DNA of 64,000 nt from Zhengella sp020637775 (GCF_041397485.1 NZ_JAWKWO010000002.1:62001-126000), one strand, 5' to 3'. Shown: positions 22,867-31,892, numbered from the stretch's first letter. The notes: a model not told the origin generated them from the sequence alone. Numbers and translations: made by a program.

Positions 22867-24258
22867 ATGCTGTCGTTGAAAGGAGCGGCATACCTGGCCC
22901 GCATCATCCTGACAGGCGCGACGGCGCTCGCTGTCAGCGGCTGCAGCTTCTCTTCCGGGGCGGTGACGCCCACGGATCGCAACGTGACCCTGCCCAAGGG
23001 GCCGCCGGTGGAAGAAATCGTGACCATTTTCGATAGCGCCCTGACGTGCCTGCGCGGGAAGATTCCCGCGACCGTCTCCTTTGGCGTGGGCGACGTCACC
23101 GATGCGACCGGCAAGGAGAGCTATGCCGACGGCGCGACCGGCAAGTTCGTCAGCCAGGGTGCCGGCGAGATGGTGCAATCCGCCCTGTTCCAGGCCGGCG
23201 CGAAGGTGGTGAACCGGCGCGACGCCAAGATCTCGATCATGGAAACGCAATGGGGCATCCGCAACCTGCGCGACCAGACGCCGGTGAACTTCTTCATTTC
23301 CGGCACGATCAACAGCCTCGATTTCATTCCCGGCGGCGGTGCCAGCCTGGAGGTCGGCGGCGTGGGTCCGCGCTACCGGCAAAACCGTATCCTGATCGGC
23401 CTCGATCTGGCCCTCACCGATTCCTTCACCGGGCAGGTGCTGGCGTCCATCCCGCTGCAGAAGCAGATCTTCTCCCGCGAGATCGGCCTGAGCGCCGGGC
23501 GCTTCTTCGCCGATACGCTGGTCAGCCTGGATGTCGGCGGCCAGCAGCGCGAGGCGGTGCATTTCGTCCTGCGCCAGATGCTGAATCTCGGCACGTTCGA
23601 GCTGCTTGGCCTTTTCGTCAGCGAAAAGACCTTCGCGCAATGCCGTGCCGATGTGGCCGAATTCCTCGGCAAGGACGATGGCGTGCCGAACGGGTCGCGC
23701 AAGGAAATCCGCGCCGCCATGGCCAACAGCGCCAGGCTTGTGGCGGAAACGAAGGCGGCCATGGCTGCCGCTGCCAATCCGCAGCAGCCGCAGCAGAAAC
23801 AGGCCGCGGCAAGGCCGAACCCGGCCCAGGCCGAGCTGGCGCGCATCGACAAGATGGCCGAAACCGCCTCGCTTCTGGCCGCCAAGTCCATCGCGCTGTC
23901 GGAAGAGGCAAAGGGCGAGAAGGACGAAAAGGCCAGGACGAAGAAGGCCGCCCAGGCGCTCAGCCTTGTCCAGCAGGCCGGCAAGCTGCTGCGCGAGGCC
24001 GCCAAGGCGGGCCTGAAGGGCGCCAAGGGCGATGCGGTAGCCATCGTGGTCCAGCGCGCGCTGGAAATGGCCCTCGAGGTCAATGACCTCAAGCCACCGG
24101 AGCAATTGGAGGAAAAGCCGGCACCGGCCGCCGCGCAGGCGGCGCCGGAACCCGCGCCAGCGGCGCCGGCCCCGGCTCCGGCGCCAGCCAATGACAATGC
24201 CGATCGCGCCAATATTCCCGGCACGCCGGAATACCAGCGTGCGCGCAAACTGAATTGA
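22867..24258 (+). CDS. CsgG/HfaB-type outer-membrane secretion lipoprotein with extra C-terminal domain
   Basis: The N-terminus has a lipobox (TALAVSGC) followed by a CsgG-like core of about 240 residues: LPPxxEEIVT, ISFGVGDVTDATG, FVSQGAGEMVQSALFQAG, a strand-rich centre (NRILIGLDLALTDSFTGQVL) and SREIGLSAGRFFADTLVSLD. CsgG/HfaB pores export curli or holdfast-anchor proteins. The C-terminal 200 residues are not part of the family: an Ala/Lys/Glu helical, probably coiled-coil stretch and a Pro/Ala-rich tail (KPAPAAAQAAPEPAPAAPAP). ATG 22867 gives the best signal peptide; a GTG at 22831 is possible. It sits between predicted substrates on both sides. Confidence 0.82.
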   Translation: MLSLKGAAYLARIILTGATALAVSGCSFSSGAVTPTDRNVTLPKGPPVEEIVTIFDSALTCLRGKIPATVSFGVGDVTDATGKESYADGATGKFVSQGAGEMVQSALFQAGAKVVNRRDAKISIMETQWGIRNLRDQTPVNFFISGTINSLDFIPGGGASLEVGGVGPRYRQNRILIGLDLALTDSFTGQVLASIPLQKQIFSREIGLSAGRFFADTLVSLDVGGQQREAVHFVLRQMLNLGTFELLGLFVSEKTFAQCRADVAEFLGKDDGVPNGSRKEIRAAMANSARLVAETKAAMAAAANPQQPQQKQAAARPNPAQAELARIDKMAETASLLAAKSIALSEEAKGEKDEKARTKKAAQALSLVQQAGKLLREAAKAGLKGAKGDAVAIVVQRALEMALEVNDLKPPEQLEEKPAPAAAQAAPEPAPAAPAPAPAPANDNADRANIPGTPEYQRARKLN

Positions 24259-24399
24259 GAGCTCGGCCCGGCGGGAATTCCGCCGGGCAAGGGAGGCGGC
24301 ACAGGCCGCCAGGAAAGGGGTCCCCTTGACAAGCCTCTTGATCAAAGAACCGGGAAGGATGCGAGGGGCGCCTTCCCACCTTGAGGAAAGTGAAAGCAA

Positions 24400-25356
24400 A
24401 TGAAGAAATTGCTTGCTACCACCGCCATCGCGCTCGCGATGACCGGTGCCGCTTCCGCCCAGTCCGTGCTTGAGCGCGTGCTTGGCCAGATCGACAACGC
24501 CACCAACCTGGCTTCGGTGAACGGCACGTTTGCCAACATCGCCGAAAACATCGGTGGCTCGCAGACGGTCTACAACAACTCCACGACGGGTGAGACGCTG
24601 ACCCCGGAAGAGTATCAGGCCCTGTTCGATAGCGCAGTGGCGACTGACTATACCGTTATCGCGGCTAATGCATACTATGTGAACCCGATCGACGGCACCT
24701 TCATCACGGAGGGGCAGTATCTCGCGCTGTCGACGGCCGATCAGGCTGCCTACACCACGGCCAACGGCTATGCCACGGATGGTGCAGGCAACTTCATCAC
24801 GGCCGCGGAACTGGCTGCCCTGCCGGCCGACGCCACCGCGCTGCAGACCCAGATCGACGGCTTCAACGCTGTCACCGTCGCTGGCCTGTCCGGCATCGAC
24901 GGCTCGATCTCCAACGTGATCGACGGCATCACCGACGCCACGCAGACGGCCACGGCCGGTGTCGTGGACGCGGTGGAATACAACATGCCGACGCTCAACT
25001 TCGGCAACATGGCCACCACGGCGCTCGGCGCGGTCAACACCGGCGACATCACGCTCGGCGTGAACTCGTCGGTCGACGATGCCAAGACGACCTCCACGCA
25101 GGCCGTCTCCACCGTCATGGAGCAGATCGGCGGTTCGGCTGACACCGGCGCCATCGTGCTGAACGTCGCGTCGAACATGACCGGCGTGGCTGGCAACATC
25201 ACCAACACGATGACCGAGGTCAACGGCACGATCGGCAACCTGTCGACCACCGCGCTCGGCGCCGTCAACACCGGCACGATCGTGTCCGGCGTGAACGCTG
25301 CCGTCAACGGCATCACCGGCAAGTCCGGCCAGACCAACGGCTTCCCCACGCCGTAA
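24400..25356 (+). CDS. Secreted protein, possible CsgG/HfaB-system substrate (paralogue 1)
   Basis: The 318-residue protein has a clear signal peptide (KKLLATTAIALAMTGAASAQ) and GAGGAAAG-like ribosome site. The mature N-terminus (SVLERVLGQIDN, FANIAENIGG) resembles the next gene's product, and the C-terminal half contains repeated TTALGAVNTG and xxVxSN-Mxx blocks, giving a beta-rich, Thr/Ala/Asn/Gly-rich chain. This composition and signal fit an exported surface protein like HfaD. I do not recognise a defined family. It follows the CsgG-like gene by 141 bases. Confidence 0.6.
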   Translation: MKKLLATTAIALAMTGAASAQSVLERVLGQIDNATNLASVNGTFANIAENIGGSQTVYNNSTTGETLTPEEYQALFDSAVATDYTVIAANAYYVNPIDGTFITEGQYLALSTADQAAYTTANGYATDGAGNFITAAELAALPADATALQTQIDGFNAVTVAGLSGIDGSISNVIDGITDATQTATAGVVDAVEYNMPTLNFGNMATTALGAVNTGDITLGVNSSVDDAKTTSTQAVSTVMEQIGGSADTGAIVLNVASNMTGVAGNITNTMTEVNGTIGNLSTTALGAVNTGTIVSGVNAAVNGITGKSGQTNGFPTP

Positions 25357-25407
25357 TCGTCGCCCTGTCGAACAAGGATGGAGGCGTCCGCGCCCCCATC
25401 CACGTCG

Positions 25408-25423
25408 CTCATTCGCAAATAAG
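25408..25423 (-). promoter_or_regulatory. Copy of the CTTATTTG palindrome upstream of paralogue 2
   Basis: On the minus strand this reads CTTATTTGCGAATGAG, matching CTTATTTGCCCATAAG at 13 of 16 bases. It ends 52 bases before the TTG start at 25476. Confidence 0.45.
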
Positions 25424-25475
25424 ACAGGTCGCATATAGTACCAGACCAGCAACTCGGACCCCATGTAGAGCCATC

Positions 25476-26408
25476 TTGACCCTATTCGGACGGATCACCC
25501 TCGGCCTGATCGCCGCCAGCCTGCTCTTTGCAGGTTCACCGGCCCGGGCCCAGAGTCTGTCCATTCTCGAACGCCTCGTCCTGGCGCTCGACGACGGCTA
25601 TGGAACCACCAAGTGGTCCATGATGGCCAATATCGCGGAAAATTCCGGCGGTGCGCTCACCATGCAGCCGCGCTCGCTGCTTCCCGGTGATTCGGTCGTC
25701 ATCGGTTACGACCTGTCCGGCAACCCGGTCAGCGCCACGTCCGGCGCCGAGGGCGTGCTGGTCACCGAAGTCCAGGCTTCGCGGCTTTCCGCCGGCCTGC
25801 CCGCCGGGCTCTATCCCGTCGGCAGCGCGCTCTATTCCCTGCCGCCCGGCGCGCAATTGACGCTGCAGGCCGAGGACCGGGAAGGGCAGGCGTTGCAGCG
25901 CGCCCGCGAACTGCTGACCGCCCGCATCGACGGCAGTGTCGCCAACCTCATCTATTATACGATTCCCGATGAACTGGTCGAAGTCGCCGCGCTGCAACAT
26001 TCCTTCGCCGATCCGGTCAGCGGCCTGAATATCGGTGAAATCACCAGCACGGTGCTCGGCGCGGTCAATACCGGCCAGATCGTCACCGAGATCACCACCG
26101 ACCGCATCGTCGGCCCGGTCGGTGTCATCCTCGACCTGACCAAGTCGCAGATCGCCAACGGGCCGAACATCGCGCTTTCCCAGGCGGCGACGGAAACGAC
26201 GCATGCCTTGCACCGTGTCAACACCATGCTGGGCGGCAGCGCCGGCACCGCCACGGTCGCCGTCAACATCGCCTCCAACACGATGGAAATCCGTGGCCGC
26301 ATCACCAATGTCATCATGGGCAAGAGCGCACAAATCCGCATGCAGGCCGCAACCGCCATCGGCGCGGTCAATGGCGGCATCGTCGGACCGGCGGCCGGCG
26401 GCCCCTGA
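25476..26408 (+). CDS. Secreted protein, possible CsgG/HfaB-system substrate (paralogue 2)
   Basis: From TTG 25476 the 310-residue protein has a signal peptide (ITLGLIAASLLFAGSPARAQ). Shared features with the previous gene are SxLERLV...D, ANIAENSGG, and C-terminal blocks TVLGAVNTG, VAVNIASNTMEIRG and ATAIGAVNGG. So the two are diverged paralogues. The centre (DREGQALQRARELLTARIDG) is more helical and charged than in paralogue 1. No ATG alternative fits the signal peptide. Likely a second fibre or anchor component. Confidence 0.6.
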   Translation: MTLFGRITLGLIAASLLFAGSPARAQSLSILERLVLALDDGYGTTKWSMMANIAENSGGALTMQPRSLLPGDSVVIGYDLSGNPVSATSGAEGVLVTEVQASRLSAGLPAGLYPVGSALYSLPPGAQLTLQAEDREGQALQRARELLTARIDGSVANLIYYTIPDELVEVAALQHSFADPVSGLNIGEITSTVLGAVNTGQIVTEITTDRIVGPVGVILDLTKSQIANGPNIALSQAATETTHALHRVNTMLGGSAGTATVAVNIASNTMEIRGRITNVIMGKSAQIRMQAATAIGAVNGGIVGPAAGGP

Positions 26409-26418
26409 TCCGGGTGTG

Positions 26419-26435
26419 CTTATTTAGCCATAAAG
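26419..26435. promoter_or_regulatory. Copy of the CTTATTTG palindrome before the small protein/OGT genes
   Basis: CTTATTTAGCCATAAAG matches the lipoprotein-upstream site at 13 of 16 core bases, with the ATAA half intact. It lies about 50 bases before the small gene and would place it and the OGT-like gene under the same control. Confidence 0.5.
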
Positions 26436-26483
26436 TAAAAATCCACTACCGATGACGAATCGGTTTCATCGGGAGTGGCCGGC

Positions 26484-26798
26484 TTGTCACAGGCATGTAC
26501 AAACGAACAGGATGCTTTTCCGCCCCGCCTGCCGGATGACGCGGAGCCATGGATGTTCCAGCCGCTCAAGCTCGCCGGGCCCGGAATGCTCGAATCCAGC
26601 GAGAACATCTGCATGCTTACCATCACCGCCGACCTGTTCGGCAAATACGTTCTCGAACAGGTCGAACACCGGGGCGACGGCAAGCCGCGCAGCGCCAACT
26701 GGGTCTTGCCCGATCTCGATTCCGCCATTCTCGAAACCGGCCGCCGCGCGCATATCAAGCTGCTGCGCGGCTACCGCGTCATGGCGGCGTCGGCCTGA
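26484..26798 (+). CDS. Small conserved-looking protein of unknown function
   Basis: The 104-residue protein has no signal peptide and no recognised domain. Notable parts are EPWMFQPLKLAGPGMLES and TITADLFGKYVLEQVEHRG. GGGAG at 26471-26475 suits a TTG start at 26484; a GTG at 26475 is the alternative. It lies 12 bases before the OGT-like gene and is probably co-transcribed, perhaps a partner of that enzyme. Confidence 0.55.
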   Translation: MSQACTNEQDAFPPRLPDDAEPWMFQPLKLAGPGMLESSENICMLTITADLFGKYVLEQVEHRGDGKPRSANWVLPDLDSAILETGRRAHIKLLRGYRVMAASA

Positions 26799-26810
26799 AG
26801 GACGGGACAG

Positions 26811-29060
26811 ATGCAGCTTGCGGATCTGGATTTCGTGGAGGAAGGCAAGGCGCATGAGCGGGCCGGCCGCGACCGCGACGCCGTGCTGGCCTATGGCAAT
26901 GCCATCCGGTTCGGCCACGACAAGCCCCGTGCCCTGTTCGCCCGCGCCAACCTCCTGCAACGCCACGGCCAGATGGACCAGGCGCTTGCCGATTATGACC
27001 AGGCCCTCGCGCTGGAGCCGGGCTGGGCGGTGGTGTGGCAGAACCGGGGAAACCTGCTGTTGCGCGCCGGCCGGCTTCTGCAGGGGCTGGAAAGCCTGCG
27101 CCAGTCGCTGCGCCTTGATCCCTCGCTCACCGAAAGCGCGGTCAGCATGGGTGCGGCCCTGCAAATGCTGGGGCGCGCCGAAGAGGCCAAGGCGGCCTAT
27201 CGGTCGGTGCTGGAGAGGGTTCCCCGGCACCCGGTCGCCTGCTCCAATCTGGCGACGCTGCTGATCGACGGCGCGCATTATGCCGAGGCGGTGCGCCTTT
27301 GCCAGACAGCGCTTGCCAGCAATCCCGGCCTCGTCAGCGCCCGGTTCAACCTGGCGCTCGCCCTGTCCGGCCTCGGCCGCGGCGAGGAAAGCCTCGCCGC
27401 CTATCGCGACACCGTCGCGCATGATCCGCGCCATGCCCGGGCCTGGGTCAATCTGGGTGTTCTGCTCATGGACAGGCAGGAGCGCGAGGAAGCGCTGGAT
27501 TGTTTCGAGAAGGCCCGCGCGATCGATCCTGCCATGGTTCTGGCCACGGTCAACGCGGCGCTGATGCATCGCGAACTGGGCAATGAAGCCGCGGCGGAAA
27601 CGCTGCTCGCCACGGCCCTGGACCGCGATCCGGCGCATCCGGTCGCCAATTTTGCCTGGATGGTGGCCGCAGTGCCGGCCATTCCGGGCGCGGACACGGT
27701 CGACAAGGAGCGCAAGGCGTTCCTGTCGCGGCTGGAACAGGTCGCGCAAACGGTTGCCGCAAGTCCGGGGCAGGACTTTTCCGGTGCCGTCGGCTGTATC
27801 CAGCCCTATTACCTGGCCTATCGCGACCGCGACAATTCCGGCCTGCTTTCCCGCTACGGCGACCTTTGCCATGCCGCCATGCGGCCCCGCCAGCCCGCTG
27901 CCGTTCCGTCCGCCGCGAAACCGGTGCGCGACGGGCGTATTCATGTCGGCTTCGTCAGCGCCCATGTCCGCGAGCACTCGGTCTTCAACGCGATCACGCT
28001 GGGCTACCTGAAGGCGCTCGACCGGTCCCGCTTCCGCGTGTCCGTCTTCGCCATCGACAACAGCCCCGATCAACGCACCGACGAAGCCCGTGCCCTTGCC
28101 GATAAATGGCACGACGGCACCCGGCCCTTGCAGGCATGGATCACCACGCTCGCGCGCAATGCGCCTGACGTGCTCGTTTATCCCGAAATCGGCATGGACC
28201 AGAAGACGCTGCAACTGGCCAGCCTGCGCCTCGCGCCGGCACAGGTTGCCTGCTGGGGTCACCCGGAAACCACCGGCCTGCCGACCATCGACGCCTATCT
28301 TTCCGCCGAACTGTTCGAGGATGGCGATGCCGACGCCCATTACCGCGAGCACCTGGTCCGCCTCCCGAACCTGGGCGCGGTGATCGAACCCTCCGCCATC
28401 GGGGCGGTACCGGTGGACCTGGCTGGCCTCGGCGAAACCGGCGGCCGGCCGGTCTTCGTCTGTCCCGGCGCGGCCTTCAAGTACCAGCCCGAATACGACC
28501 ACATCTATCCCGACATTGTCGAAAGGCTGGGCGATGCGGCCTTTTTCTTCTTTTCCATGCAGCGCAAATGGATGTCGGATCGCTTCGAGGCCCGCCTGCG
28601 CACGACTTTCAGCGCGCGCGGCCATGAGTTCGATGCCCATTGCCACATGCTTGGCTGGCAGCCGCCGGAGCGCTTCCGGGGCATTCTGAAAGCCGCCGAT
28701 GCCTGCCTCGACACGATCGGGTTTTCAGGCTTCAACACCGCCCTGCACGCGGTGGAAGCGGGCACGCCCTATGTTGCGTTCGAGGGCACCTTCATGCGCG
28801 GCCGCCTTGGCAGCGCGGTGATGCAGCGGATGGGCATCGATGCCCTCGTCGCCCGCAACACGGCCGAGTTCACCGCCATTGCCGCCCGCCTCGCCGGCGA
28901 CCTGGAATTCGCCGCCGCCATGCGCCGCGACATCGAACGGGAGCGCGCCCGGCTCTACGCCGATCGCAGCGTTGCCAGCGCCCTGAACGCCGCGATTGAA
29001 AGCCTTCACGCCGAGCGGTCCGGCCTTGGCCTGCGCCAGCTTTCCGCCAGCGAGGCATAG
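26811..29060 (+). CDS. TPR/O-GlcNAc-transferase (SPINDLY)-like glycosyltransferase
   Basis: The 749-residue protein has about nine tetratricopeptide repeats in residues 1-290 (DALAxYxxAIRxxPxxAxxxxNLA-type units), then a GT41/OGT catalytic half: HVGFVSAHVREHSVFNA, VLVYPEIGMDQKTLQLASLR, PAQVACWGHPETTGLPTIDAYL, FVCPGAAFKYQPEYDHIY, and ACLDTIGFSGFNTALHAVEAGTPYVAFEG near the C-terminus. OGT/SPY enzymes attach GlcNAc or fucose to Ser/Thr of proteins. Neighbouring secreted proteins are rich in Ser/Thr/Asn, so they are plausible substrates if they are glycosylated before export. It overlaps the convergent RND gene by 55 bases. Confidence 0.82.
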   Translation: MQLADLDFVEEGKAHERAGRDRDAVLAYGNAIRFGHDKPRALFARANLLQRHGQMDQALADYDQALALEPGWAVVWQNRGNLLLRAGRLLQGLESLRQSLRLDPSLTESAVSMGAALQMLGRAEEAKAAYRSVLERVPRHPVACSNLATLLIDGAHYAEAVRLCQTALASNPGLVSARFNLALALSGLGRGEESLAAYRDTVAHDPRHARAWVNLGVLLMDRQEREEALDCFEKARAIDPAMVLATVNAALMHRELGNEAAAETLLATALDRDPAHPVANFAWMVAAVPAIPGADTVDKERKAFLSRLEQVAQTVAASPGQDFSGAVGCIQPYYLAYRDRDNSGLLSRYGDLCHAAMRPRQPAAVPSAAKPVRDGRIHVGFVSAHVREHSVFNAITLGYLKALDRSRFRVSVFAIDNSPDQRTDEARALADKWHDGTRPLQAWITTLARNAPDVLVYPEIGMDQKTLQLASLRLAPAQVACWGHPETTGLPTIDAYLSAELFEDGDADAHYREHLVRLPNLGAVIEPSAIGAVPVDLAGLGETGGRPVFVCPGAAFKYQPEYDHIYPDIVERLGDAAFFFFSMQRKWMSDRFEARLRTTFSARGHEFDAHCHMLGWQPPERFRGILKAADACLDTIGFSGFNTALHAVEAGTPYVAFEGTFMRGRLGSAVMQRMGIDALVARNTAEFTAIAARLAGDLEFAAAMRRDIERERARLYADRSVASALNAAIESLHAERSGLGLRQLSASEA

Positions 29061-31891
29061 GCGGGCACGAGCAGCATCTGCAGCACGGAAGCGAACAGCA
29101 CCCCGAACCCCAGGCTGACCGCCGTGGGGACGAGGAAGCGCGCCTGAACCGATGTCTCCAGGATCAGCGGCGTGATGCCGAGGAAGGTTGTCAGCGTCGT
29201 CAGCACCACGGGGCGGAAGCGCGCAAGCGTGGCGGTTTCTATGGCCGCGCGCGGCGCGGTGCCGTCCGCCTCTTCGCGCTGCATGAAGGTCACGATCAGC
29301 AGGCTGCCATTGATGATGACGCCGGCCAGCCCGACAATGCCGAACATGCTGAGCAGGGTAAGGTCGAGCCCCAGCAGGAGATGGCCGAGAATGGCGCCGA
29401 TCACGCCGAACGGGATGACGAGCAGGACGACAGCCGGCAGGAGATAGCTGCCAAAGGCCAGCGCGAGCACGGCATAGATGGCCAGCAGCGCCAGCCCGAA
29501 ATTATAGGCGAGATTGGAGCCGAAGCGTCCGGCCTCTTCCTGTTCGCCGCCCGTCGACACCCGCAGATCCGGATAGTCCTCGCGCAATCGCACATCCACC
29601 TCTTCCCTGTCGCGGGCGAACTGGTCCACCCGGATGCCGTAGAGCGCGGCGCGTACCGTGCGCGCAAGCTGCTCGACGGTCACCCCGTAAGCCTGTGCGG
29701 CATCCTTCGGCCGCACCGCGACCTCGCTTGCTCCGCTGAACCGGTCGTCGCGGATGTCGACGACGCCCTGGCGGCCGCCAAGCGCCTGGCGGAGCCGCGC
29801 CACCGCATCGAAACGCGCTGCCTCGTCTTCGGAGGAAATCTCGATGACGATGGGCGCGCCGACGCCGACCACGGAGGCGGAAAACAGCACCTCGCGCGCG
29901 CCTGCCACATCGCCGACCGCGTCGCGCCATGCGCTCTGGAAATCCGCGGCCGAGGTCGTTCGGCTGTTGGCATCGCGCAGCTTCGCCGCGATCTGCGCCG
30001 TCGCGCCGCTCAGGCTGCCGGAAGCCGCCGCCGGATCCCCGCCACTGCCGGCAAAGCCGATGCGCACCGCGACATTCTCCAGCAGGCCCTCCTCGCCGAG
30101 GCGTTCGGCCGCCTGTTCTGCCGCCGCAACGAAGGCGCCTGCGCGCCGCAACGTCTCTTCGTCGCTGGTCCCTTCCGGCAGGCGCAGTTCGGCATTGACG
30201 AAATTGCCTTCGATATCCGGAAAGAAGACGAATTTCACCAGCCCGCCGCCGGTCACGCCTGCCGTGGCAATGGCGATTGCCAGTCCGCCGGCGATGACGA
30301 AAAGAGGGTGCCGGATGGAGAGCCGCACCGCCTTGCGCAAGGGACCGCCGGCAAACCGCTCGAACGCGCCATTGACGCGGTTGCGCAGGGGTTCGGCAAG
30401 CCGGCGCGGCGAGAAGCGGCGTGGCGCCCCCCGGCCCAGATGGCTCAGATGGCTGGGGAGGATGAGGAAGCTCTCGGCCAGCGACCCCGCCAGCACGTAG
30501 ATGACCACAGCCGCGACAGGGGCAATGAAGGAGCCGGAAGACCCCGGCAGGAAGAGCAGGGGCACGAAGGCAAGAATGGTGGTCGAGACAGAAAACAGGA
30601 TCGGTTGCCAGGTCGTGCCGATGGCCCGTTCCGCCGCGTCGTTTCCTGCCCCCGATTCCAGTTCCCGGAAGGTCCGCTCGCCCACCACGATTGCATCATC
30701 CACCACGATGCCCAGCGCAAGAATGAAGCCGAACAGCGAAAGCTGGTTGATGGTCGGCCCGAACAGCAGCATCGGCGCGAAGGCGCCGGTGAAGGCAACC
30801 ACGACCCCGGCCGCGACCCAGGCGGCGACCCGCAGGTCCAGCACCAGCATGAGCACGATGAGGATAAGGCCGGCGCCCAGGGCCCCGTTCTTGGCAAGCA
30901 GGTTGATCCGGCCTTGCAGGACATCGCCCTGGTTTCGCCAGACCTGGACAGCGACGCCGGCAGGCAGCGAAGGCCGCAATTCGGCCTCCACATAGCGCAG
31001 CACCGTGGATGTCACCGAAAGGACCTGTTCTGTCCCGGCGCGGTTGACGGCGATGAACACGGCCGGTTCGCCGGAAACCGTTGCCCGCACCGCACTGTCG
31101 GACAGTGTTTCCCTGATGTCCGCCAGGTCGCCCAGATCCACTGTTGCGCCATTGTCATCGGAAAACAGCGCGATGCCGGCGAAGCCGGCGGCGCCGGAAG
31201 CTTCGCCAAGCGTGCGCACCTGCACCGTCGATGTTCCCGTGTCCAGTTGCCCGGATGACAGGTCGAGATTCTGCGCGGATATCCTGTTGGCCAGGTCGAT
31301 GAGCCCGAGACCATGGCTATACAGGGTCTCTCGCCGCACCTCGATGTCGATCTGGCTGGCCGGCACACCGGACAGCGAGACCTGGCTGATGCCTTCCAGT
31401 CCCGTCAGGTCGTCACGCACACGCTGTGCCAGCGCCTTCAGCGTCTTGCGGGAAACATCGCCATGCAGTGCAAGCTCCACCGCCAGCTCCTGCGGTTCCA
31501 CCTGGACGATGCGTGGCGCCTCGGCGGCCTCGGGGAACGTGGTCACCCGCGCCACTTCCGTCTCGATGTCGTTCTTCACCTGCTGCGCGTCCGCGCCGCT
31601 GGCCAGCTCGGCGGTCACTGTGCCGAGGCCTTGCACCGCACTCGATTGCAGTTCGCGAATGCCTTCCACACCCGTGAGCCGCTGCTCGACCGGTGTCAGG
31701 ATCGATTGCGCCACCTCTGTTGGGCTGGCGCCGGGAAATGCCACCGAGACCGCCAGGCGCGTGGTGGCGATCTCGGGAAATGTGCGCACGGTAACATTGG
31801 CCATGGCGGCTATCCCCACCGCCAGCATGGCCACCATCAGCAGGTTGGCGGCGACCCGGTTGCGCAGGAACCAGCGGATCAGCGCGCCCAT
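29006..31891 (-). CDS. RND family inner-membrane efflux transporter
   Basis: The 961-residue protein matches AcrB/HAE1-type transporters: N-terminal RWFLRNRVAANLLMV, the transport Asp pair in LALGIVVDDAIVVGE, and the C-terminal repeat half with GIVGLAGVIINGSLLIV. RND pumps export drugs, detergents or metals using the proton gradient. It is about 80-100 residues shorter than AcrB. The adaptor gene ends one base upstream of its ATG, so the pair is an operon. No outer-membrane channel gene is adjacent. Its last 18 codons overlap the OGT-like gene on the other strand. Confidence 0.88.
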   Translation of the reverse strand: MGALIRWFLRNRVAANLLMVAMLAVGIAAMANVTVRTFPEIATTRLAVSVAFPGASPTEVAQSILTPVEQRLTGVEGIRELQSSAVQGLGTVTAELASGADAQQVKNDIETEVARVTTFPEAAEAPRIVQVEPQELAVELALHGDVSRKTLKALAQRVRDDLTGLEGISQVSLSGVPASQIDIEVRRETLYSHGLGLIDLANRISAQNLDLSSGQLDTGTSTVQVRTLGEASGAAGFAGIALFSDDNGATVDLGDLADIRETLSDSAVRATVSGEPAVFIAVNRAGTEQVLSVTSTVLRYVEAELRPSLPAGVAVQVWRNQGDVLQGRINLLAKNGALGAGLILIVLMLVLDLRVAAWVAAGVVVAFTGAFAPMLLFGPTINQLSLFGFILALGIVVDDAIVVGERTFRELESGAGNDAAERAIGTTWQPILFSVSTTILAFVPLLFLPGSSGSFIAPVAAVVIYVLAGSLAESFLILPSHLSHLGRGAPRRFSPRRLAEPLRNRVNGAFERFAGGPLRKAVRLSIRHPLFVIAGGLAIAIATAGVTGGGLVKFVFFPDIEGNFVNAELRLPEGTSDEETLRRAGAFVAAAEQAAERLGEEGLLENVAVRIGFAGSGGDPAAASGSLSGATAQIAAKLRDANSRTTSAADFQSAWRDAVGDVAGAREVLFSASVVGVGAPIVIEISSEDEAARFDAVARLRQALGGRQGVVDIRDDRFSGASEVAVRPKDAAQAYGVTVEQLARTVRAALYGIRVDQFARDREEVDVRLREDYPDLRVSTGGEQEEAGRFGSNLAYNFGLALLAIYAVLALAFGSYLLPAVVLLVIPFGVIGAILGHLLLGLDLTLLSMFGIVGLAGVIINGSLLIVTFMQREEADGTAPRAAIETATLARFRPVVLTTLTTFLGITPLILETSVQARFLVPTAVSLGFGVLFASVLQMLLVPAYASLAESWRRPRPDRSA

Positions 31892-31892
31892 G

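Noticed and set aside
21694..25464. A 1256-codon open frame on the minus strand across the lipoprotein, Asn-rich and CsgG-like genes
   Set aside because: It is the antisense shadow of GC-rich genes. The plus-strand frames have signal peptides, lipoboxes, ribosome sites and known families; the minus frame has none.
26487..28646. A 719-codon minus-strand frame opposite the OGT-like gene
   Set aside because: The plus strand encodes clear TPR and GT41 motifs; the minus frame has no recognisable domain.
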